Positions 1 through 4,716 of a DNA stretch of 6,688 bases are shown one piece after another. The notes beneath the pieces were generated by a model. The model was not told the origin of the DNA. It saw only the letters and a list, made by a program, of their open reading frames with translations, and made no database searches. Origin of the DNA: Bacteroidota bacterium. GTDB taxonomy: Bacteria; Bacteroidota; Bacteroidia; Bacteroidales; Rikenellaceae. The first letter of the stretch is position 1. Each line of letters opens with the position of its first letter. Location of the stretch: NCBI GenBank assembly GCA_023413645.1, contig JAEZPN010000082.1, forward strand, positions 1 to 6,688, given 5' to 3'. The translations under genes and the position numbers were made by a program.

Positions 1-60
1 GCCTATATCTCTGTTGCTGTTGTCTACTTGCTCCTCTTCCACTACAAATTCTTTAAGTAG
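1..60 (+). CDS. C-terminal end of a membrane protein (partial)
   Basis: Frame 1 is open from the first base to a TAG at 58-60 and encodes 19 residues, AYISVAVVYLLLFHYKFFK. A stretch of about 13 mostly hydrophobic residues is followed by a short aromatic and lysine-rich end. This looks like the last transmembrane helix of a membrane protein with a positively charged tail. The stop lies 8 bases before the recombinase start, which suggests one transcript. The segment is too short to name a family. Frame 2 is also open here and runs on into the recombinase region, so the choice of frame rests on the hydrophobic character and the well-placed stop. Confidence 0.5.
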   Translation, partial: AYISVAVVYLLLFHYKFFK

Positions 61-68
61 TGGGGTAG

Positions 69-974
69 ATGCTTATCGACGAATTCATACTATGGCTCGA
101 GGCGGAGCGTCGCTACTCGCCACTCACGGTGCGCAACTATCGTCGCGATATCGACGACTTCGTTGCGTTCTGTGGCGTCACGCACGAGGCTTTCGACCCT
201 AGTAGCATCAAACGCGAGGATGTCGAGGAGTGGATGGTGTATCTTGGCGATGAGCGCAAGCTCAAGGTGACGAGCGTAAACCGTACCATGGCCTCGCTGC
301 GCACCTTCTGGCGCTGGATGCTTGCGCACGGACACGTCGAGAAGGACCTGATGAAGACCCTCAGACAGTATAAGGCACCGAAGCGCCTACCTACCTTTGT
401 TCCCGACAGCCGCATGGAGGATGTCATAGCCGAGCTACGCGAGGATATAGCCTCCGACGACTTCGAGCGTCTGCGCGATGCACTCATCATACTACTTATA
501 TATACTGCGGGCCTACGCCTATCGGAACTTGTCGGGGCAAACATGGGCGATATATCTTCCGATTACACCACTTTGCGCGTTATGGGTAAGGGTCGTAAGG
601 AGCGAATACAACCTCTTTTAGGCTCACTGCGCGAGGTCCTCGAAAAGTATTTTATTCAAATTTCTTCGCAAAATATTTGCACGACTCAAAAAAAAGCGTT
701 AATTTTATCGAAGAAAGGTGAACGTATAAGCTGCCGAACCGTAGAGCGTATCGTGGATAGAAAGCTCAAAGGTGTTGGTGTTCAGGGTAAAACATCGCCC
801 CACGTGCTGCGTCATACGTTTGCTACAAGGGTATTAAACGAGGGGGGTGATCTCCGCGAGATACAAGAGCTCCTCGGTCATAGTTCGCTCAAGGCGACAC
901 AGGTATATACCCACCTCGACATAGAGCGCCTAAAACACACGTACGCCATGGCGCACCCCCGCGAGAGGGAGTAA
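69..974 (+). CDS. xerC: XerC-type tyrosine recombinase
   Basis: This 301-residue protein has the usual length for XerC/XerD, the enzymes that resolve chromosome dimers at dif through a covalent 3'-phosphotyrosine intermediate. The N-terminal SAM-like DNA-binding domain spans about residues 1-90, with the typical YSPLTVRNYRRDI opening. The catalytic domain spans about 108-295. All active-site residues are visible: R150 (AGLRLSE), K174 (MGKGRKER), H245 and R248 (HVLRHTFA), H271 (LGHSS) and nucleophile Y280 (YTHLD). The ATG at 69 puts the conserved N-terminus at the expected place; no clear Shine-Dalgarno is seen. It sits just upstream of hpf, as in other Bacteroidales, which favours XerC over XerD or an integrase, though sequence alone does not settle this. 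Residues about 192-217 are coded by an unusually AT-rich stretch containing a run of eight A. Confidence 0.9.
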   Translation: MLIDEFILWLEAERRYSPLTVRNYRRDIDDFVAFCGVTHEAFDPSSIKREDVEEWMVYLGDERKLKVTSVNRTMASLRTFWRWMLAHGHVEKDLMKTLRQYKAPKRLPTFVPDSRMEDVIAELREDIASDDFERLRDALIILLIYTAGLRLSELVGANMGDISSDYTTLRVMGKGRKERIQPLLGSLREVLEKYFIQISSQNICTTQKKALILSKKGERISCRTVERIVDRKLKGVGVQGKTSPHVLRHTFATRVLNEGGDLREIQELLGHSSLKATQVYTHLDIERLKHTYAMAHPRERE

Positions 975-1065
975 TGGCTCGGTGTTTGGTATTATAGGGC
1001 ATGACGGACAGTTGGGTGCCACGCGAGCATCCGACACTATATATAAACTTAATACTTTATGACCT

Positions 1066-1365
1066 ATGAACGTACAGATTCAGTCAGTAAAATTCGATGC
1101 GAGCAAGCAGCTCCTTGAGTTCATTCAGAAGAAGATGGATAGATTGGATCGCTTTGTCGATGAGAGAGCGGGTGATGTAGAGGTGGTATTGCGTCTCGAT
1201 CCCGACTCAGAAAAGGGCAACAAAGTAGTAGTAGTTTCGCTCCATGTTCCCGGTAGCGACATCCGTGTTGAGGAGCGAGCATTCACCTTTGAGGAAGCGA
1301 TAGATAATTCAATGGATATTATTAAGCGTCAGTTGGAGAAGGCTAAGGCTAAGTTCGAAAAGTAA
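1066..1365 (+). CDS. hpf: ribosome hibernation promoting factor, short form (HPF/RaiA family)
   Basis: The 99-residue protein matches the short single-domain HPF/YfiA family. These proteins bind the 30S decoding channel when growth slows, block mRNA and tRNA binding, and promote or stabilise inactive ribosomes. The expected beta-alpha-beta-beta-beta-alpha pattern can be followed: MNVQIQSVKFDAS, a helix around LLEFIQKKMDRLDRF, strands around VEVVLRLD and KVVVVSLHVPG, then DIRVEE and a long C-terminal helix about residues 75-97 (EEAIDNSMDIIKRQLEKAKAK). The charged helix and lysine-rich end fit rRNA contact. There is no C-terminal dimerisation domain as in long HPF. It follows the recombinase by 91 bp, so it may share its transcript or have its own promoter in the AT-rich TATATATAAACTTAATAC region. 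I could not fix a promoter, because the best -7-like match lies too close to the ATG. Confidence 0.93.
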   Translation: MNVQIQSVKFDASKQLLEFIQKKMDRLDRFVDERAGDVEVVLRLDPDSEKGNKVVVVSLHVPGSDIRVEERAFTFEEAIDNSMDIIKRQLEKAKAKFEK

Positions 1366-1377
1366 TTTCACACGATA

Positions 1378-1395
1378 AGGCAGCATCTGCTGCCT
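1378..1395 (+). other. short perfect hairpin after hpf
   Basis: AGGCAGC and GCTGCCT form a perfect 7-bp stem around the tetraloop ATCT, starting 12 bases after the hpf stop. It is not followed by a T tract, so it is unlikely to be a terminator by itself. It may protect the hpf mRNA 3' end or add to the terminator just downstream. Confidence 0.5.
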
Positions 1396-1400
1396 CTAAC

Positions 1401-1454
1401 AAAAAGTGCCGTCAATGGGACATACGCCAAGTATTACCCATCGACGGCATTTTT
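1401..1454 (+). terminator. hpf rho-independent terminator, possibly bidirectional
   Basis: The arms GCCGTCAATGGG (1408-1419) and CCCATCGACGGC (1437-1448) pair over 12 positions with one mismatch. Flanking A5 (1401-1405) and T5 (1450-1454) tracts extend the stem past a bulged G, so a U tract follows the stem in either direction. Inside the loop, ATAC and GTAT form a second 4-bp stem around GCCAA. This nested form recurs in the other large hairpins of this region. The position 35-90 bp after hpf fits its terminator. The 3' arm and T tract also lie inside the first unit of the tandem repeat. Confidence 0.75.
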
Positions 1455-1486
1455 GCCGAGCGTTGCATCTGCTACCTTCTCCTGCG

Positions 1487-1619
1487 AAATTGTGGTTGTG
1501 ATAGTGGGCCATTCTCGGCCCATCCCCAAAGTAAGACCCCACGGGCTGTACTTCATGTACTATCCCGTGGGGTTCTTCTTTCGCGATAGACCAAGCCTAA
1601 CCCACTCTGACAACAAATT
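1487..1619 (+). mobile_element. structured MITE/REP-like core element, copy 1
   Basis: The core starts AAATTGTGGTTGTGATAG and ends CTCTGACAACAAATT. The two ends are imperfect inverted repeats (GTTGTGATAG against GTTGTCAGAG). Inside lie hairpin A, TGGGCC (1505-1510) with GGCCCA (1517-1522), and hairpin B, ACCCCACGGG (1536-1545) with CCCGTGGGGT (1564-1573). Hairpin B has an inner GTAC/GTAC stem around TTCAT. No transposase is encoded, so any movement would depend on an enzyme elsewhere. A structured RNA or a paired terminator would look similar. The label mobile element is an inference from the terminal inverted repeats and multiple copies in both orientations. Confidence 0.55.
1536..1581 (+). 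terminator. nested hairpin B of copy 1, possible backup terminator
   Basis: The stem ACCCCACGGG/CCCGTGGGGT is a perfect 10-bp pair, with an inner GTAC-TTCAT-GTAC stem and loop. On the plus strand it is followed by TTCTTCTTT, an interrupted T tract. It could stop hpf read-through, but the tract is weaker than that at 1450-1454. Copy 2 has the same hairpin at 1741-1778 with one A-C mismatch, followed by TTCTTCTTTT. Confidence 0.4.
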
Positions 1620-1627
1620 AGCCTCAC

Positions 1628-1824
1628 GACATACGCCAAGTATTACCCACGGCATTTTTGCCGAGCGTTGCATCAGCTACCTTCTCCTGCGAAATTGTGG
1701 TTGTGATAGTGGGTCATTCTCGGTCCATCCCCAAACTAAGACCCCACAGGCTGTACTTTATGTACTATCCCGTGGGGTTCTTCTTTTGCGATAAACCAAG
1801 CCTAATCCACTCTGATAACAAATT
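1628..1824 (+). repeat. tandem direct repeat, unit 2 (197 bp)
   Basis: This is the second copy of the 1419-1619 unit. It begins in what is the hairpin loop of the hpf terminator in unit 1, and no complementary 5' arm lies upstream here, so the large terminator cannot form in this copy. Eight of ten substitutions relative to unit 1 are G:C to A:T transitions (six C to T and two G to A as read on the plus strand). The other two are transversions. This suggests unit 2 is the more decayed copy. Confidence 0.93.
1692..1824 (+). mobile_element. structured core element, copy 2
   Basis: This has the same orientation and layout as copy 1. Hairpin A is TGGGTC (1710-1715) with GGTCCA (1722-1727). Both C to T changes turn G-C pairs into G-U pairs, so pairing survives only if plus-strand RNA is considered. 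Hairpin B is ACCCCACAGG (1741-1750) with CCCGTGGGGT (1769-1778), now with one mismatch, and an inner GTAC-TTTAT-GTAC stem. The end motif is CTCTGATAACAAATT. Confidence 0.55.
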
Positions 1825-1847
1825 TACATTGGCTGACTTCCCCATAG

Positions 1848-1914
1848 GAATTTCGCGTCAGAAGGGGTTAGGCTTGGTCTCGACATGAAAATAGCCAGGA
1901 TGTGTGGTGTTATG
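1848..1914 (-). repeat. truncated inverted remnant of the element, copy 4
   Basis: On the minus strand, GACCAAGCCTAACCC followed by CTTCTGACGCGAAATT matches the right end of copy 1 (1589-1619). The first 15 bases (1865-1879) are a perfect inverted match to 1589-1603. Beyond it, CGACATGAAAA resembles the TGACATGAAAAA that borders hairpin B in copy 3, but no hairpin B or left end follows. It therefore looks like a right-end fragment, with copy 3 lying against or inside it. Confidence 0.5.
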
Positions 1915-2040
1915 CTTTGTTGTCAGAGTGGTGCAGTTGTGGTGCTGACATGAAAAACCCACCGATGGGTAGTACTTAATCGTACATCCCATTGGTGGGT
2001 TTGATTGAAGCGCCGCAAATGCGCCGCTATCACAACAAAG
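1915..2040 (-). mobile_element. diverged inverted copy of the structured element, copy 3
   Basis: Read on the minus strand it starts CTTTGTTGTGATAG and ends CTCTGACAACAAAG. These 14-base ends are inverted repeats matching at 12 of 14 positions. Hairpin A lies at 2009-2028, with a stem of 4 plus 3 pairs around one mismatch and loop AAAT. Hairpin B lies at 1955-2002. The order (left end with TTGTGATAG, hairpin A, hairpin B with inner GTAC stem, CCACTCTGACAACAAA end) is that of copies 1 and 2, but the stem bases differ and still pair. The 16 bases at 1916-1931 are a perfect inverted match to 1602-1617. The element ends one base from the nqrF stop codon. Confidence 0.55.
1953..2002 (-). terminator. 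nqr operon rho-independent terminator (hairpin B of copy 3)
   Basis: On the minus strand AAACCCACCAATGGG (2002-1988) pairs with CCCATCGGTGGGTTT (1969-1955) over 15 positions with one wobble pair, followed directly by a run of five T (1957-1953). The loop carries an inner GTAC/GTAC stem around GATTAA. It lies about 40 bases after the nqrF stop codon, the expected place for the end of the nqr transcript. No other hairpin with a T tract on this strand lies closer to nqrF. Confidence 0.75.
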
Positions 2041-2041
2041 G

Positions 2042-3298
2042 CTATGCGCCGAAGTTATCGAAGAGGATATTCTCCTCAGGCACACCAAGGCTGTCGAGAA
2101 GGTTTACTACCGACTGTGCCATCATCGGAGGACCGCACATGAGGTAGATGATGCCCTCTGGCTCGTCGTGGTTCTTGAGATATGTCTCATAGAGAACATT
2201 GTGTACGAAGCCTGCAACATAAGGTACACCAGCCTCGTCTGCCACGGGATCGGGACGGTCGAGCGCGAGGTGGAACTTGAAGTTGGGGAACTCCTTCTCA
2301 ATCTGGTAGTAGTCATCGAGGTAGAACGCCTCCTTGAGTGAACGTGCACCGTAGAAGAAGTTAACCTTGCGACCAGTCTTGAGGGTCTTGAAGAGGTGCA
2401 TGATGTGTGAACGCATAGGCGCCATACCTGCACCACCACCGATGAATACGAGCTCCTGATCGTCAGAGAGGTTGTCGGGGAGGAAGAACTCACCGAAAGG
2501 ACCTGACATGATGATCTTGTCGCCGGGCTTCAACGAGTAGATGTATGAAGAACATACACCAGGGTTAACAGGCATCCAATCGTTCTTAGCACGATCGAAT
2601 GGAGGCGTTGCGATACGCACGTTAAGCTTGATGATATCGCCCTCAGCGGGGTATGTAGCACATGAGTATGCACGTACCTGAGGCTCAGGGTTAACCATCT
2701 TGAGGTTGAAGACACCCATCTTCTCCCAATCCTCGCGGTACTCGGGATCTACGTCGATGTCCTTGTAATCAACAGTGATTGCAGGAACGTCGATCTGGAT
2801 GTAACCACCACTGCGGAAGTTGAGGTGCTCGCCCTCGGGGAGCTTAACCACGAACTCCTTGATAAATGTAGCAACGTTGTTGTTAGACACAACCTCGCAC
2901 TCCCACTTCTTGATGCTCAATACAGATGCAGGAACCTTGATCTGCATATCCTCCTTAACCTTAACCTGGCAACCAAGGCGCCAGCCCTCGTTGATCTCGC
3001 GGCGGTTGAAGAAGCCACGCTCGGTAGGCAAAATCTCGCCACCGCCAGCTACAACCTGGCACTTGCACTGACCGCAAGCACCCTTACCACCACATGCTGA
3101 GGGGAGGAAGATACCCTGCTCAGAGAGTGTATTGAGGAGTGTAGAACCAGACTCTACCTCCAATACCTTGCCACCCTCGTTGATGTCGATCTTAACGGCA
3201 CCTGACGAGGTGAGCTTTGCCTTTGCAAAGAGGAGTAGCGCCACCAACAAGAGTGTCACCACCAAAAAGGCAACTACTGCATAGATAATAATTTCCAT
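2042..3298 (-). CDS. nqrF: Na+-translocating NADH:quinone reductase subunit F
   Basis: NqrF is the NADH-oxidising entry subunit of Na+-NQR, with FAD and a 2Fe-2S centre on the cytoplasmic side, anchored by one N-terminal helix. The 418 residues match family length. Residues 3-24 form the membrane helix. The ferredoxin-type domain at about 34-128 carries the four cluster cysteines C69, C75, C78 and C110 (CGGKGACGQCKC...GC). The FAD-binding domain has RAYSCA at 209-214. The NADH-binding domain has GGGAGMAPMRSH at 287-298 and CGPPMM at 389-394, and the protein ends in FDNFGA. It is the last gene of the operon, 21 bp after nqrE, with no obvious Shine-Dalgarno. Its stop is followed one base later by the structured element that supplies the probable terminator. 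Length, motifs and operon place exclude a related ferredoxin reductase. Confidence 0.97.
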   Translation of the reverse strand: MEIIIYAVVAFLVVTLLLVALLLFAKAKLTSSGAVKIDINEGGKVLEVESGSTLLNTLSEQGIFLPSACGGKGACGQCKCQVVAGGGEILPTERGFFNRREINEGWRLGCQVKVKEDMQIKVPASVLSIKKWECEVVSNNNVATFIKEFVVKLPEGEHLNFRSGGYIQIDVPAITVDYKDIDVDPEYREDWEKMGVFNLKMVNPEPQVRAYSCATYPAEGDIIKLNVRIATPPFDRAKNDWMPVNPGVCSSYIYSLKPGDKIIMSGPFGEFFLPDNLSDDQELVFIGGGAGMAPMRSHIMHLFKTLKTGRKVNFFYGARSLKEAFYLDDYYQIEKEFPNFKFHLALDRPDPVADEAGVPYVAGFVHNVLYETYLKNHDEPEGIIYLMCGPPMMAQSVVNLLDSLGVPEENILFDNFGA

Positions 3299-3319
3299 AT
3301 TATATACTCTTATTAAAGG

Positions 3320-4078
3320 TTATTCATTGACTATCTCGGTAGACTCTGAAGTCTCGGTATTCTCGCTATCTACAAGAATTACCTCTACTTGCTCAGTTTC
3401 AGCCTTGTTAGATTCTGTTACAGTAGTCTCAACAGCCTCCTTAGCCTTGGATTTCTTCAAGTCCTCGCCAAACTTCTCCAAGTCGATACCAGAGAAGATC
3501 ATGAAGGCGATACCCATCAAACCAGTGATGATAAATGCGATACCAGGGCCCTTCATAGCTGCAGGAATGTGTGAGTACTCGATCTTCTCGCGGATAGCAG
3601 CCATCATAACGATAGCCAACCACCAACCAATACCAGAACCGAGACCGTAAACTACAGCACCACCAACGTTCTCGATCTCACCTGCACCTACCATCTGCTG
3701 CATGAAGAGTGAACCACCCATGATTGCGCAGTTTACAGCGATAAGGGGCAAGAAGATACCCAACTGGTTGTACAACGAAGGAGAGAACTTCTCGACAATC
3801 ATCTCTACCAACTGCACGAATGCAGCGATAACGGCGATGAAGAGGATGAACGACAAGAAGCTCAAGTCTACTTTGAATATAGAAGTTGCCTCAGTGAGTA
3901 CATACTTATTCAATAGGAAGTTCAAGGGCACAGTCATAACCTGTACGAAGGTAACAGCAGCACCCAAGCCCAACGCGGTCTTTACGCTCTTAGATACGGC
4001 GATATATGAACACATACCAAAGAAGTATGCGAAGACCATGTTCTCAATTAACGCCGAATTAATAAACAAATTTAACAT
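3320..4078 (-). CDS. nqrE: Na+-translocating NADH:quinone reductase subunit E, with acidic C-terminal extension
   Basis: NqrE is a six-helix membrane subunit (RnfA relative) that together with NqrD holds an Fe-S site between NqrF and NqrC and helps form the Na+ path. The core, residues 1-200, ends in the usual last helix (IAFIITGLMGIAFMIFSGIDL). The conserved half-membrane cysteine motifs are visible: C23 in GMCSYIA and C117 in NCAIMGGS, matching the NqrD pair. The family normally stops near 200 residues; here residues 201-252 add a tail rich in Glu, Thr and Ser, first lysine-rich (KKSKAKEA) and then acidic. The ATG at 4078 follows a good Shine-Dalgarno (AGGAGGG) that overlaps the nqrD stop, 11 bp between genes, which suggests coupled translation. 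The tail has no motif I recognise. Confidence 0.95.
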   Translation of the reverse strand: MLNLFINSALIENMVFAYFFGMCSYIAVSKSVKTALGLGAAVTFVQVMTVPLNFLLNKYVLTEATSIFKVDLSFLSFILFIAVIAAFVQLVEMIVEKFSPSLYNQLGIFLPLIAVNCAIMGGSLFMQQMVGAGEIENVGGAVVYGLGSGIGWWLAIVMMAAIREKIEYSHIPAAMKGPGIAFIITGLMGIAFMIFSGIDLEKFGEDLKKSKAKEAVETTVTESNKAETEQVEVILVDSENTETSESTEIVNE

Positions 4079-4084
4079 ATGCTA

Positions 4085-4091
4085 CCCTCCT
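4085..4091 (-). promoter_or_regulatory. Shine-Dalgarno of nqrE
   Basis: AGGAGGG on the minus strand lies 6 bases before the nqrE ATG and overlaps the nqrD TAG stop at 4090-4092. Strong Shine-Dalgarno sites are uncommon in Bacteroidota. This one fixes the nqrE start and suggests re-initiation by ribosomes ending nqrD. Confidence 0.7.
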
Positions 4092-4713
4092 ATTTTTCCT
4101 GAAGATCCTTGTTAATAGTACGATGTATCCAAATGATGCAACCTACAATGACAAGTGCCATTGGTGGGAAGAGCATCAAACCAGTGTTAGAATACCAACC
4201 ACCCTCAGCGATGTATGCACTCTCCTTGATGATTGTCTGGCCAAAGAGTGAACCAGAACCGAAGAACTCACGGAAGAGAGCCACGATAGCCAAGATGATG
4301 GTATAACCCAAACCGTTTGCGATACCGTCAACGAATGACGCCCAAGGCTTGTTACCCAATGCGAATGCCTCAACACGACCCATCACGATACAGTTGGTGA
4401 TGATAAGACCAACGTATACTGAGAGCTGCTTTGATACATCATACATAAATGCCTTAAGCACCTGGTCAACAACGATTACAAGTGTTGCGATAACAACCAA
4501 CTGCACGATGATACGGATACGTGATGGAAGACCATTACGCAACAACGACATCACGAGGTTAGCGAATGCACACACGAAAGTCACAGAAAGACCCATAACC
4601 AATGCAGGCTTAAGCTGAACTGTTACGGCCAAAGCAGAACAAATACCCAAGATCTGAACGATAACGGGGTTATTTGCTGCCAAAGGATTTGTAAAATTCT
4701 TACTCAATTTCAT
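4090..4713 (-). CDS. nqrD: Na+-translocating NADH:quinone reductase subunit D
   Basis: NqrD is the six-helix partner and paralogue of NqrE (RnfE relative). It shares the membrane Fe-S site and takes part in Na+ movement. At 207 residues it has the normal family length. The two cluster cysteines are visible as C25 (ILGICSALAV) and C108 (IITNCIVMGR). Other family signatures are the N-terminal NPLAANNPV, RNGLPSRIRII at about 59-69, and VDGIANGLGY at 128-137. Hydrophobic segments fit six membrane helices, with a short charged end (HRTINKDLQEK). The start follows a Shine-Dalgarno inside the end of nqrC with only 3 bp between the genes. Nothing in it is unusual, in contrast to the extended NqrC and NqrE on either side. 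Confidence 0.96.
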   Translation of the reverse strand: MKLSKNFTNPLAANNPVIVQILGICSALAVTVQLKPALVMGLSVTFVCAFANLVMSLLRNGLPSRIRIIVQLVVIATLVIVVDQVLKAFMYDVSKQLSVYVGLIITNCIVMGRVEAFALGNKPWASFVDGIANGLGYTIILAIVALFREFFGSGSLFGQTIIKESAYIAEGGWYSNTGLMLFPPMALVIVGCIIWIHRTINKDLQEK

Positions 4714-4716
4714 AGC

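Larger units (their letters stand above)
1419..1619 (+). repeat. tandem direct repeat, unit 1 (201 bp)
   Basis: This unit is repeated at 1628-1824 with 10 substitutions and one 4-base indel (an extra TCGA at 1441-1444), about 95% identity by my count. It has a left module (1419-1486), holding the loop and 3' arm of the hpf terminator and CGGCATTTTTGCCG, and a right module (1487-1619) that is the structured core described separately. Eight bases separate the units. The reading frame shifts between units because the later parts are offset by 205 bp, not a multiple of three, which argues against coding. Confidence 0.93.

Noticed and set aside
1040..1065. Promoter for hpf with a TAnnTTTG-like -7 box (TACTTTAT at 1053-1060)
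   Set aside because: It matches only 6 of 8 positions, lies 5 bases from the ATG, and has no TTTG box at the proper distance.
1453..1794. Open frame of 113 codons across the tandem repeat (TTG start), and the similar frame at 1658-1888
   Set aside because: Both begin inside the repeat with the same words, and the longer one reads unit 2 in a different frame because the offset is 205 bp. Palindromic stems explain the repeated peptide words. No start context or known family is seen.
1419..2040. CRISPR array or tRNA cluster in the repeat region
   Set aside because: Repeats are about 200 bp, only two in tandem, with an 8-base gap. No cloverleaf or CCA-type acceptor ends could be drawn.
1911..2047. 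TATGC on both sides of copy 3 as a target-site duplication
   Set aside because: The right-hand TATGC is offset by three bases from the element end and partly lies in the nqrF stop region, so it is not a clean duplication. A 5-base match can arise by chance.
1858..2088. Minus-strand open frame of 76 codons overlapping the nqrF end
   Set aside because: It overlaps nqrF out of frame and runs through the terminator hairpin. Its YYP.VGF-like word resembles the frame of copies 1/2 only because the hairpins are homologous.
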